A stretch of DNA of 64,000 nt from Pseudomonas canadensis (GTDB taxonomy: Bacteria; Pseudomonadota; Gammaproteobacteria; Pseudomonadales; Pseudomonadaceae), in contig NZ_AYTD01000017.1 in NCBI RefSeq assembly GCF_000503215.1, positions 310,001-374,000 on the forward strand, given 5' to 3'. Each line of letters starts with the position of its first letter. Position 1 is the first letter of the stretch. The notes beneath the pieces are model-generated. The model did no database searches and was not told where the DNA came from. It was given only the letters and a program-made list of their open reading frames with translations. The translations under genes and the position numbers were made by a program. Positions 41,904 to 50,662 of this stretch are shown here, in pieces.

Positions 41904-43046
41904 ATGAGCCAACAGCCCTTCCTGCCGTTCTCCAAACCCACCATTGATGAAGCCACCATCGCGGCGGTCGGCGATGTACTGCGCTCGGGCTGGATCACCA
42001 GCGGGCCGAAAGTGCAGGCATTCGAAGCTCAGCTGTCGGAATACTTTGGCGGCCGGCCGGTGCGCACCTTCAACTCGGGCACCTGCACCATGGAGATTGC
42101 CTTGCGCATTGCAGGGATCGGGCCTGGCGATGAAGTCATCACCACGCCGATCTCCTGGGTTGCCACGGCCAACGTGATCCTGGAAGTCGGCGCCACGCCG
42201 GTGTTTGCCGATATCGACCCGGTCACCCGCAACATCGACTTGGCCCAGTTGGAAGCCGCGATTACCCCACGTACCAAGGCGATCATCCCGGTTTACCTGG
42301 CCGGCCTGCCGCTGGACATGCCGATGCTGTATGCACTGGCGAACAAGTACAACCTGCGCATCGTCGAAGACGCGGCCCAGGCACTGGGGTCGAGCTGGGA
42401 TGGCCAACGCATTGGCGCCACCGGTGATTTCGTGTCGTTCAGCTTTCAGGCCAACAAGAACATCACTTCTTCCGAGGGCGGTTGCCTGGTCTTGAACAAC
42501 GCCGAAGAAGCGCGGCTGGCGGAGAAGTATCGCCTGCAAGGCGTGACCCGCACCGGCTTCGATGGCTTGGATGTGGATGTGCTGGGCGGCAAATTCAACA
42601 TGACCGACATCGCCGCAGCCATTGGCTTGGGGCAGTTTGCCCATATCGAGCAGATCACCACGCATCGCCAGCACCTGGCGCGGCACTATTTCAAATGCTT
42701 TGGCAGTGATTTTGAAGAGAAGTACGGCGCACAACTGCCACCAGCCGACTTCGAAAACAGCAACTGGCACCTGTTCCAACTGGTGCTACCGGAACGCCAG
42801 GACGGCCAGCCGGCCCGCGCCACCTTCATGGAACAGATGCAGGCCCACGGCGTCGGCATTGGCTATCACTACCCGCCAATCCACCTGCTGAGTCTTTATC
42901 GGGCACAGGGCTTCAAGGAAGGCATGTTCCCGGTGGCGGAAAAAGTCGGTCGTTTGATTGTGTCGTTGCCGATGTTCACGGCGATGACGGAGGCGGATGT
43001 GGAGCGGTCGGTGGCAGCAGTGAAAGCGGTTCTGAAAGCGAACTAA
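41904..43046 (+). CDS. DegT/DnrJ/EryC1/StrS aminotransferase
   Basis: PLP sugar-aminotransferase-family protein of 380 residues, ArnB-like (LRSGWITSGPKVQAFE; TFNSGTCTMEIALRIAGIGPGDEVITTPISWVATANV; VEDAAQALGSSWDG). PLP lysine K185 in SFQANKNITSSEGGCL. Its usual role is amination of a nucleotide-linked keto-sugar, but no sugar-biosynthesis genes adjoin it, so the substrate is open. No ribosome site stronger than GGA... near the ATG at 41904. Confidence 0.9.
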   Translation: MSQQPFLPFSKPTIDEATIAAVGDVLRSGWITSGPKVQAFEAQLSEYFGGRPVRTFNSGTCTMEIALRIAGIGPGDEVITTPISWVATANVILEVGATPVFADIDPVTRNIDLAQLEAAITPRTKAIIPVYLAGLPLDMPMLYALANKYNLRIVEDAAQALGSSWDGQRIGATGDFVSFSFQANKNITSSEGGCLVLNNAEEARLAEKYRLQGVTRTGFDGLDVDVLGGKFNMTDIAAAIGLGQFAHIEQITTHRQHLARHYFKCFGSDFEEKYGAQLPPADFENSNWHLFQLVLPERQDGQPARATFMEQMQAHGVGIGYHYPPIHLLSLYRAQGFKEGMFPVAEKVGRLIVSLPMFTAMTEADVERSVAAVKAVLKAN

Positions 43047-43070
43047 GCACTCACAGCTGACACAATCCAA

Positions 43071-43159
43071 TGTGGGAGCGGGCTTGCTCGCGAAAGCGGT
43101 GTATCAGAAACACATTCAGTGACTGACATTCCGCTTTCACGAGCAAGCCCGCTCCCACA
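43071..43159. repeat. REP inverted pair (GTGGGAGCGGGC type)
   Basis: TGTGGGAGCGGGCTTGCTCG and its reverse complement, with inner CGAAAGCGG/CCGCTTTC pairing. Between convergent DegT aminotransferase and gcvH. Confidence 0.92.
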
Positions 43160-43172
43160 GTGGGTTTTGCGT

Positions 43173-43556
43173 TTACTCGCCGATGGCGGCTTTGTAGCCA
43201 GCAGCATCCAGCAGTTTTTCCAGATCAGCCGGGTTGCTTGGCTTGAGCTTGAAGATCCACGCGCCGTACGGGTCGGAGTTCAGCAGCTCAGGGCTACCGC
43301 TCAGTTCCTCATTGACTGCAATCACTTCGCCGGCAACCGGGGCGTAGATATCCGAAGCAGCCTTCACCGACTCAACCACACCCGCCTGGCCTTCGGCTTC
43401 AAACGTAGCGCCGACTTCAGCCAGCTCAACAAACACCACATCACCCAACGCTTCCTGAGCATGGTCGGAAATACCGACGGTCACGGTGCCGTCAGCTTCC
43501 AGGCGTGCCCATTCGTGGCTTTCGGCAAAACGCAGGTCGGCAGGGATATCGCTCAT
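43173..43556 (-). CDS. gcvH: glycine cleavage system H protein
   Basis: Lipoyl carrier of 127 residues; lipoylated K65 in VVESVKAASDIYAPVAGEV. Start MSDIPADLRFAESHEW; the frame extends five codons further without support. 53 nt downstream of gcvT. The P-protein gene gcvP, which I remember directly after gcvH in P. aeruginosa, is not here. Confidence 0.96.
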   Translation of the reverse strand: MSDIPADLRFAESHEWARLEADGTVTVGISDHAQEALGDVVFVELAEVGATFEAEGQAGVVESVKAASDIYAPVAGEVIAVNEELSGSPELLNSDPYGAWIFKLKPSNPADLEKLLDAAGYKAAIGE

Positions 43557-43609
43557 AATCTGTGTCCTCAAGAAGTAATGTCAGCGGCCATTGGCCTGCC
43601 GGAAATAGG

Positions 43610-44692
43610 TTAGATCAAGGTTTTGCCATGGCGCACGAAGGTCGGTTTGACCACTCGAACCGGGTACCACTTGCCGCGGATTTCCACTTCGGCCCGATCA
43701 GCGGTTGCCGTCGGTACTCGCGCCAGGGCAATGGATTTGCTCAGCGTAGGAGAGAAACTACCACTGGTGATCTCCCCTTCGCCAATATTGGCGATACGAA
43801 CCACCTGGTGAGCGCGTAAAACCCCACGTTCTTCCAGTACCAGCCCGACCAGTTTGAACTGCACACCCGCCGTTTTTTCCGCTTCCAGCGCGGCGCGGCC
43901 GATGAAATTGCGCTCGGCCGGCTCCCACGCAATGCTCCAGGCCATGTTCGATGCCAACGGCGAAACCTCCTGATGGATGTCCTGGCCGTAGAGGTTCATA
44001 CCGGCTTCCAGGCGCAGAGTATCGCGAGCGCCGAGGCCAATGGGGGAAATACCGGCGCCCACCAGATCGTTGAAAAAGCCCGGCGCCTGATCAGCCGGCA
44101 GGACAATCTCCAGTCCATCTTCGCCGGTGTAACCCGTGCGTGCGATAAACCAATCGCCATCGGCCTGGCCTTCGAAAGGCTTGAGCTGGTGAATCAGCGT
44201 GCTGCGAGACTGCGTGACCAACTCGGCGATCTTCTGCCGGGCGTGGGGGCCTTGGATGGCGAGCATGGCCAACTCAGGGCGTTCATGCAGCTGCACCTGG
44301 TAATTGCCCAGTTGCGCGTGCATCCAGGCCATGTCTTGGTCACGGGTAGCAGCATTCACCACCAGCCGATAAGCGGCTTGCGTGCGGTAGACAATCATGT
44401 CGTCCACCACGCCGCCCTTTTCGTTGAGCATGGCGCTATACAACGCACGGCCGCAGCCATGCAGACGTTCGACATCGTTGGCCAGCAGGTACTGGAGCCA
44501 TTCCTTGGCCTGGGGGCCGGTGACATCGATCACGGTCATATGAGATACATCGAACACCCCGCAGTCGCGTCGCACCTGATGGTGTTCTTCAACTTGCGAG
44601 CCGTAGTGCAGAGGCATATCCCAACCGCCAAAATCGACCATTTTCGCGCCGAGGGCGAGATGCAGGTCATACAGAGGCGTACGCTGTCCCAT
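43610..44692 (-). CDS. gcvT: glycine cleavage system aminomethyltransferase (T protein)
   Basis: Protein of 360 residues: MGQRTPLYDLHLALGAKMVDFGGWDMPLHYGSQVEEHH start, tetrahydrofolate-binding GcvT domain (GVFDVSHMTVIDVTGPQAKEWLQYLLANDV) and C-terminal barrel (LVGLVLEERGVLRAHQVV). Transfers the methylene group from the H-protein intermediate to tetrahydrofolate. GGAGAAACCC precedes the ATG. No glycine riboswitch fold is evident in the 150 nt upstream. Confidence 0.96.
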   Translation of the reverse strand: MGQRTPLYDLHLALGAKMVDFGGWDMPLHYGSQVEEHHQVRRDCGVFDVSHMTVIDVTGPQAKEWLQYLLANDVERLHGCGRALYSAMLNEKGGVVDDMIVYRTQAAYRLVVNAATRDQDMAWMHAQLGNYQVQLHERPELAMLAIQGPHARQKIAELVTQSRSTLIHQLKPFEGQADGDWFIARTGYTGEDGLEIVLPADQAPGFFNDLVGAGISPIGLGARDTLRLEAGMNLYGQDIHQEVSPLASNMAWSIAWEPAERNFIGRAALEAEKTAGVQFKLVGLVLEERGVLRAHQVVRIANIGEGEITSGSFSPTLSKSIALARVPTATADRAEVEIRGKWYPVRVVKPTFVRHGKTLI

Positions 44693-44848
44693 GGGTTTCT
44701 CCTTCCGGGCGTGGCGAAGGTGCGCGGAGCTACTGTTCGTGCTGAACGCCTTGAATTACAAGGCCTGCAGCCACGCCCAGCGACCCGCTCCGAAAGACGA
44801 AGCGCACCGAATGCCGCGCATTGTAGCCGCAAGCTGTAGGACTGGCAC

Positions 44849-46465
44849 CTAACCGATTTGCCGGGCGGAGCGTCGAATCAGCCCGATCACCGGCAACAGG
44901 CCGACCAGCACCAGTGTCAACGCGGGCAGAGAAGCCCGTGCCCATTCGCCTTCACTGGTCATTTCAAAGATCCGCACCGCCAGCGTGTCCCAGCCGAACG
45001 GGCGCATCAGCAGGGTCGCGGGCATTTCCTTGAGCACATCGACGAAGACCAACAGCGCTGCACTCAAGGTCCCCGGCAGCAGCAACGGCAGATACACTTT
45101 GCAAAACAGTCGCGGGCCGCTGACGCCAAGGCTGCGCGCTGCCTCCGGCAACGAGGGCCGGATGCGCGCCAGGCTGTTTTCCAGCGGCCCATAGGCCACT
45201 GCCAGGAATCGCACCAGATACGCCAGCACCAGCGCCGACAGGCTACCCAACAGCAAGGGCTTGCCCGCGCCGCCGAGCCAGCCGGACAACGGCACCACCA
45301 GTTCACGGTCCAGATAGCTGAACGCCAACATGATCGACACCGCCAGCACCGAACCGGGCAAGGCATAACCGACATTGGCCAGGCTAATGCCGGAGCGGAT
45401 CGACCGCGTCGGTGCCAGCCGATTGGCGAAGGCCAGCACCAGCGCCACACTGACCGTGATCAAGGCGGCGATCCCGCCCAGATAAAGCGTGTGAACTATC
45501 AAGCCGGAGTAGCGCTCATCCAGATCGAAGCGACCGCGCTGCCAGAACCAGGCGACCAGTTGCAGCATCGGGATGACAAAAGCGCAGGCGAACACCAGCC
45601 CACACCAACCACTGGCCGCCGCCGCCTTGAACCCGCGCAGGTGATACAGCGCCTTGCCCCGTGGCCGCTCGTTGCTCGGCCGGCTGGCGCCGCGTGCTCG
45701 GCGCTCGCCATACAGCACCAGCATCACCACCAGCAGCAACAGGCTGGCCAACTGGGCGGCGCTGGATAGGCTGAAAAAGCCGTACCAGGTCTTGTAGATG
45801 GCTGTGGTAAAGGTATCGAAGTTGAACACCGAGACCGCACCGAAATCCGCCAGGGTTTCCATCAATGCCAGGGCCACCCCGGCCCCAATCGCCGGCCGCG
45901 CCATGGGCAGGGCCACATGCCAGAACGCTCGCCACGGCGATTGCCCCAACACCCGCGCCGCTTCCATCAGGCCTTTGCCCTGGGCCAGGAATGCGCTGCG
46001 CGCCAGGAGGTAAACGTAGGGGTAGAACACCAGCACCAACACGATGATCACTCCACCGGTGGAACGTACCCGTGGCAGCCTCAAGCCGCTGCCGAACCAT
46101 TCGCGCAGCAAGGTTTGCACCGGGCCGGAGAAATCCAGCAAGCCGACAAACACAAAAGCCAGGACGTACGCAGGAATGGCAAACGGCAGCATCAACGCCC
46201 AGTCGAGCCAACGCCGACCGGGGAACTCACAGAGGCTGGTCAGCCAGGCCAGGCTCACGCCCAGCAGGGTCACGCCGACACCGACACCCAACACCAGGGT
46301 CAGGGTGTTGCCCAGCAGGCGCGGCATCTGGGTTTCCCAGAGATGGGACCAGATTTGTGCGTCGATACTTTGCCAGGACAGCAACAGCACACTCAGCGGC
46401 AGCAGCACCAGGGCGGCGACGGTGAAGACCGGCAGGTACCAGCGGCGTTGGGCGGGGTGGGCCAA
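44849..46465 (-). CDS. iron(III) ABC transporter permease (FbpB type)
   Basis: Fused double permease of 538 residues with about twelve membrane segments and two permease loops (LMEAARVLGQSPWRAFWHVALPMARP; LPEAARSLGVSGPRLFCKVYLPLLLPG). The start appears to be TTG at 46463-46465: a stop codon lies four codons upstream and no ATG occurs in the first 80 codons of the membrane domain. Probably imports Fe(III) with the binding protein encoded just upstream; the ATPase gene is not in this window. Confidence 0.87.
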   Translation of the reverse strand: MAHPAQRRWYLPVFTVAALVLLPLSVLLLSWQSIDAQIWSHLWETQMPRLLGNTLTLVLGVGVGVTLLGVSLAWLTSLCEFPGRRWLDWALMLPFAIPAYVLAFVFVGLLDFSGPVQTLLREWFGSGLRLPRVRSTGGVIIVLVLVFYPYVYLLARSAFLAQGKGLMEAARVLGQSPWRAFWHVALPMARPAIGAGVALALMETLADFGAVSVFNFDTFTTAIYKTWYGFFSLSSAAQLASLLLLVVMLVLYGERRARGASRPSNERPRGKALYHLRGFKAAAASGWCGLVFACAFVIPMLQLVAWFWQRGRFDLDERYSGLIVHTLYLGGIAALITVSVALVLAFANRLAPTRSIRSGISLANVGYALPGSVLAVSIMLAFSYLDRELVVPLSGWLGGAGKPLLLGSLSALVLAYLVRFLAVAYGPLENSLARIRPSLPEAARSLGVSGPRLFCKVYLPLLLPGTLSAALLVFVDVLKEMPATLLMRPFGWDTLAVRIFEMTSEGEWARASLPALTLVLVGLLPVIGLIRRSARQIG

Positions 46466-46511
46466 AGTCAGTTCTCAGAGAGTGAATAGCTTGAAAACAG
46501 CACAATCGAAT

Positions 46512-46579
46512 CTGGGAGGGGGCTGCTGCGCAGCCCAGCGCGGGGCAAGCCCGCTCACCACAGCAAGCCCGCTCCCACA
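46512..46579. repeat. REP cluster between iron permease and binding protein
   Basis: GGGAGGGGGCTGCTGCGCAGCCC hairpin followed by two right-hand REP arms, GGGCAAGCCCGCTCACCACA and GCAAGCCCGCTCCCACA, from the two different arm subtypes. Looks like a composite or partly deleted element. Confidence 0.75.
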
Positions 46580-46604
46580 TTTCGATCTGCGGCGTTTTAC
46601 AAAT

Positions 46605-47609
46605 TTAGTTCCAGCCAGCTCGATCCATCAACCGGATCGCCTCGGCCTGGCGCTTGCCCGCCACTTCCACCGGCAAGGTGTCCGCCACGAACTTGCCCCA
46701 GCTCGCCACTTCCGCCGACGGCGGCACGGCCGGGTTGGCCGGGAATTCCTGGTTCACGTCGGCAAAGATCTTCTGCGCCTCAGGCGTGGTCATCCACTCC
46801 ACCAGTGCCTTGGCGGCTTCCGGGTGCGGAGCGTGTTGGGTCAGGCCGATGCCCGATAGGTTCACGTGCACACCACGGTCACCCTGGTTCGGCCAGAACA
46901 GTTTTACCGCCAGGTCCGGCTTCTGCTTGTGCAAGCGACCATAGTAGTAGGTGTTGACGATGCCCACGTCGCATTGCCCGGCGTTGATGGCCTCCAGCAC
47001 GGCAATGTCATCGGAGAACACGTCGGTGGACAGGTTGTTCACCCAACCCTTGACGATCTCTTCGGTCTTGGCCGCGCCATGGGTTTCGATCAGGGTGGCG
47101 GTCAGCGACTGGTTGTAGACCTTTTTCGCCGTGCGCAGGCACAGGCGGCCTTCCCACTGCTTGTCGGCCAAGGCTTCGTAGGTGGTGAGGTCACCCGGTT
47201 TTACCCGGTCGGTGGAATAGGCGATGGTCCGCGCGCGCAGGCTCAGGCCGGTCCAGGTGTGTTTGGAAGAACGGTATTGCAGGGGGATGTTCTTGTCGAT
47301 CACCGGGGAGGTGAACGGTTGCAGGATGCCCATTTGCTCAGCCTGCCAGAGGTTGCCGGCATCGACGGTGAGCAGCAGGTCGGCGGTGGCGTTTTCGCCC
47401 TCGGCCTTGATGCGCTGCATCAGCGGGGCTTCCTTGTCGGTGATGAACTTCACCTGCACGCCGGTTTTTTTGGTGTAGGCATCGAACACCGGCTTGATCA
47501 GTTCGTCGATGCGCGAGGAGTAGACCACCACTTCGTCGGCGGCCTGCACGGTGGTGCTGCCGATCAGGGTGAGTGCCAGGGCAGTCAGGAGGCGCTTGGG
47601 TGCCAACAT
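46605..47609 (-). CDS. iron(III) ABC transporter periplasmic binding protein (FbpA/FutA type)
   Basis: Protein of 334 residues with signal peptide MLAPKRLLTALALTLIGSTTVQA. Domain motifs VVVYSSRIDELIKPVFDAYTKKTGVQVKFITDKEAPLMQRIKAEG and GIVNTYYYGRLHKQKP, the tyrosine-rich segment being typical for Fe(III) coordination. Followed by the permease after a REP cluster. Confidence 0.92.
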   Translation of the reverse strand: MLAPKRLLTALALTLIGSTTVQAADEVVVYSSRIDELIKPVFDAYTKKTGVQVKFITDKEAPLMQRIKAEGENATADLLLTVDAGNLWQAEQMGILQPFTSPVIDKNIPLQYRSSKHTWTGLSLRARTIAYSTDRVKPGDLTTYEALADKQWEGRLCLRTAKKVYNQSLTATLIETHGAAKTEEIVKGWVNNLSTDVFSDDIAVLEAINAGQCDVGIVNTYYYGRLHKQKPDLAVKLFWPNQGDRGVHVNLSGIGLTQHAPHPEAAKALVEWMTTPEAQKIFADVNQEFPANPAVPPSAEVASWGKFVADTLPVEVAGKRQAEAIRLMDRAGWN

Positions 47610-47730
47610 GGGTGCGGTCTCTCATTTGCAAAAAGTGGGCAAATGATAAGGACTCACATTTGGTAGCGCTCGGTGGAGGCGTTACCAGATGTTGCATGGC
47701 CGGGATTTGCAGTGCGGCTTATGGCCTCAT

Positions 47731-47752
47731 CGCGGGCAAGCCGGCGCCCACA
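47731..47752. repeat. single REP arm
   Basis: CGCGGGCAAGCCGGCGCCCACA: one right-hand arm without a partner, 18 nt after the stop of the FAD monooxygenase gene. Confidence 0.55.
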
Positions 47753-47769
47753 GGGATCGTATTTCAATG

Positions 47770-48993
47770 TCAGGGCTTGGCCAGCTCCGGCAGATCCCCG
47801 CTCAGCCCCAGCGCCTGGCGCACAAACACGGCCTTGGCTTCGGGCATTTGATCGACCATCTTCAATCCGGCATTACGCAACCAGCGCAGCGGCAGTTGAT
47901 CGGCCTGGAACAGTCGCTCAAACCCTTCCATTGCCGCCATCAACGCCAGGTTATGCGGCATGCGTCGACGCTCGTAGCGGCTCAACACCTTCACATCGGC
48001 CAGGCGCTCGCCGCGCTCGGTTGCCGACAACAAGACTTCAGCCAATGTCGCCGCATCCAGGAAACCCAGGTTCACACCCTGCCCCGCCAAGGGATGGATG
48101 ACGTGAGCCGCGTCGCCAATCAACGCCAGGCCTTCGGCCACATAGCGCTTGGCGTGGCGCTGGCGCAGTGGCACGCAGACGCGCGGGTCGGCGCTTACCA
48201 CCGTACCGAGCCGCCCCTCAAAGGCGCGCTCCAGCTCATAGCAGAAGCTTGCATCATCCAGCGCCATCAAGCGCTCAGACTCAGCAGGCGTGGTCGACCA
48301 GACGATCGAACACCAATCCTCCTGACCATCGCGCACCAGCGGTAAGAACGCCAGTGGGCCGGTGTCGGTAAAGCGTTGCCACGCAGTGCGCTGGTGCGGC
48401 TGGCTGCTGCGCACGCTGGTGACGATGGCGTTATGCAGGTAATCCCATTCGCGGGTCGCGGTGCCGGTCAGGCGGCGCACGGCGGAGTTGGCGCCATCGG
48501 CCGCCACCACCAGCGGCGCGCGTAACGTGCGGCCGTCAGCCAGGGTCAGCAGCCAGTCATCGCCGGAACGGCGCATCTGTTCCAGGCGCGCATTGGCCAA
48601 CAGGCCCAGGTCGCAGTCGTGCAGACGGTCGAGCAGCGCATCCTGCACCACGCGGTTCTCGACGATATGCCCCAGCACCTCGGCATGCACGCTGGCGGCC
48701 GAAAAGTGAATCTGACCGGTGCCGCTGCCGTCCCACACCTGCATCTCGCCGTAAGGGCTGGCGCGGCGCGACACAATGCCGTCCCACACGCCCAGGCGCT
48801 CAAGGATGCGCTGGCTCGCGGCCGACAAGGCGCTCACGCGCGGTTCGAAAGCGGCCTCGCGGTCGAACGGCTTGACGCTCAGCGGGCTGCCGTCGAGCAG
48901 CAGCACCTGCAGGCCACTGCCCTGTAACGCCAGCGCCAGGGCGCTTCCGACCATTCCGGCCCCGACAATCAGCACATCTGCGCGCATGTCCAT
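47770..48993 (-). CDS. FAD-dependent ubiquinone-pathway hydroxylase (UbiI/VisC-like)
   Basis: UbiH/COQ6-family monooxygenase of 407 residues: ADVLIVGAGMVGSALALAL (FAD Rossmann), VVAADGANSAVRRL (DG motif), ALIGDAAHVIHPLAGQGVNLGFLDAATLAEVL (GD motif). Hydroxylates the polyprenyl ring in ubiquinone synthesis; which carbon is not decidable from sequence here. Three nt after the DUF4442 gene stop, part of the pepP-ubiH operon. Confidence 0.9.
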   Translation of the reverse strand: MDMRADVLIVGAGMVGSALALALQGSGLQVLLLDGSPLSVKPFDREAAFEPRVSALSAASQRILERLGVWDGIVSRRASPYGEMQVWDGSGTGQIHFSAASVHAEVLGHIVENRVVQDALLDRLHDCDLGLLANARLEQMRRSGDDWLLTLADGRTLRAPLVVAADGANSAVRRLTGTATREWDYLHNAIVTSVRSSQPHQRTAWQRFTDTGPLAFLPLVRDGQEDWCSIVWSTTPAESERLMALDDASFCYELERAFEGRLGTVVSADPRVCVPLRQRHAKRYVAEGLALIGDAAHVIHPLAGQGVNLGFLDAATLAEVLLSATERGERLADVKVLSRYERRRMPHNLALMAAMEGFERLFQADQLPLRWLRNAGLKMVDQMPEAKAVFVRQALGLSGDLPELAKP

Positions 48994-48996
48994 GCT

Positions 48997-49482
48997 TTAA
49001 GCCTGTCTCACTGGCGGCTTGCGCCGCACGTAAAGGGTTTTGTCGACCTGCGCCACCAGGGTGCCGGAGCCGTCATGAATCTGGACCTTCAGGTGGGGCA
49101 AGTACTTCTCGCCTCCTTCGGTCTGCCGGCGGACCTCATCGAGCAAGGCGTCGTCGATGGAGAACTCCGCGTACACCGGGCCTTTGCCCGGCGAAATGAA
49201 GTCGATACTCGCGGCCTTGTCCCACACGATGTAATCGCGGCCCAGGTTCTCCATCAGCATCAGCATGTAGAACGGATCAACCATCGAATACAGGCTACCG
49301 CCGAACTGCGTGCCGACATAGTTGCGGTTGTACCAGCCCAGGCCCATGCGCACTTTGACGTGACGAAAATCGGCGCTCATGTGCCGCACGCTCACTCCCG
49401 CACCCAAGTAGGGCGGATACAAGGTCATGATCCAACGCAACAACCGCGCCTTGCCCAGGCGCTCGATCAACCACTTACGCAT
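48997..49482 (-). CDS. DUF4442 hotdog-fold thioesterase-like protein
   Basis: Protein of 161 residues with the hotdog pattern (VRMGLGWYNRNYVGTQFGGSLYSMVDPFYMLMLMENLGRDYIVWDKAASIDFISPG). DUF4442 proteins are predicted acyl-CoA thioesterases; activity unproven. It overlaps ubiH by 8 nt and lies between two ubiquinone hydroxylases, a neighbourhood I also remember from P. aeruginosa. Confidence 0.85.
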   Translation of the reverse strand: MRKWLIERLGKARLLRWIMTLYPPYLGAGVSVRHMSADFRHVKVRMGLGWYNRNYVGTQFGGSLYSMVDPFYMLMLMENLGRDYIVWDKAASIDFISPGKGPVYAEFSIDDALLDEVRRQTEGGEKYLPHLKVQIHDGSGTLVAQVDKTLYVRRKPPVRQA

Positions 49483-50662
49483 CGGAACGCGTGCCCAGGC
49501 CCATGGCCTGACGGGCGAACCAGCGCTTGGCCGGCGGCAGCAAGTCCAGGCCCAGCAGGCCCATATTGCGGCCTAGGGCGACCAGCGGCTGGGCGCTGCC
49601 GAACAGGCGCGTGACCTGGTCGGAGAAGCCCACGGTGAGTTTCTGGTCCAGGCGCTGACGCTCGCGATAGCCTTGCAAGGTCGCCAGGTCACCTGGCACT
49701 TGCGGTCCGGCCAGCAAGGCCTCGGCCAGCGCATTCGCATCGCGCAGGGACAGGTTGAAGCCCTGCCCGGCAATCGGGTGCAAGCTGTGAGCGGCATTGC
49801 CGAGAATCGCCAAGTGCGAGCGTACTTGCTCCTCGGCTTCCACCAATGTCAGCGGGTACAGATGACGGGCGCCCACTTGCTTAAGCGTACCCAGACGGTA
49901 GCCGAACACGCCCTGCAATTCACTCAAGAAGCTGCGCTCATCGAGATTGGCCAGGCGCTGGGCGTCCATGCCGATGCGCGTCCACACCAGTGCGCAGCGG
50001 TTGTCCGGCAGCGGCAACAGGGCCATCGGGCCTTCGTCGGTGAAACGTTCGAAGGCTTCGCCGTTATGGGATTCGCTTGGCGTGATGTTGGCGATCAACG
50101 CGCTCTGGTTGTACGGACGGGTTTTCACGCCGATGCCCAACTGCTCGCGCAAGCCGGAACGGCCACCGTCAGCCAGCACGGCGAGGTCGCATTCCAGCAC
50201 GGTTTCATCATTGAGGGTCAGGCGGTAGCCGTCGGGCAGCGGCTCCATGCGTGTGACTTCGGCCGGGCAACGCCAGCTGACCACGTCTTTGTCCAGGCCC
50301 TGCCACAGGCATTGGCCCAGCCAGGCGTTCTCCACCACGTAGCCGAGGGCCGGCACGCCCTCTTCCATGGCAGACAAGCGCGCGGTGGAGAAACGCCCAC
50401 GGTCAGACACATGGATTTGCTTGATCGGTTCGGCGCGACGCGAAATGTCCTGCCACAGGCCCAGGCGCTGATAAATCTGCCGGGCGCCGTAGGAGAGCGC
50501 CGAAGAACGCGCATCGTAGCTCGGCTGGTAGCTGTCGCCCGGCGCAAAGGGCTCGATCAGCACGATCTTCCAACCGCGCGCTTTGGCCCCAGCCTGCAAC
50601 GCCAGCGCCAGGCTGGCGCCGACCAGGCCGCCGCCAATGATTGCCAGGTTGACCCGGCTCAT
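49475..50662 (-). CDS. ubiH: 2-octaprenyl-6-methoxyphenol hydroxylase
   Basis: FAD monooxygenase of 395 residues: VNLAIIGGGLVGASLALAL, AVLADGGRSGLREQLG and AILGNAAHSLHPIAGQGFNLSLRDANALAEALL. UbiH in the ubiquinone pathway. Its ATG overlaps the pepP stop (ATGA), the standard pepP-ubiH arrangement of gamma-proteobacteria. Confidence 0.94.
   Translation of the reverse strand: MSRVNLAIIGGGLVGASLALALQAGAKARGWKIVLIEPFAPGDSYQPSYDARSSALSYGARQIYQRLGLWQDISRRAEPIKQIHVSDRGRFSTARLSAMEEGVPALGYVVENAWLGQCLWQGLDKDVVSWRCPAEVTRMEPLPDGYRLTLNDETVLECDLAVLADGGRSGLREQLGIGVKTRPYNQSALIANITPSESHNGEAFERFTDEGPMALLPLPDNRCALVWTRIGMDAQRLANLDERSFLSELQGVFGYRLGTLKQVGARHLYPLTLVEAEEQVRSHLAILGNAAHSLHPIAGQGFNLSLRDANALAEALLAGPQVPGDLATLQGYRERQRLDQKLTVGFSDQVTRLFGSAQPLVALGRNMGLLGLDLLPPAKRWFARQAMGLGTRSDA

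Noticed and set aside
44693..44848. Glycine riboswitch upstream of gcvT
   Set aside because: No tandem aptamer motif could be recognised in this short leader.
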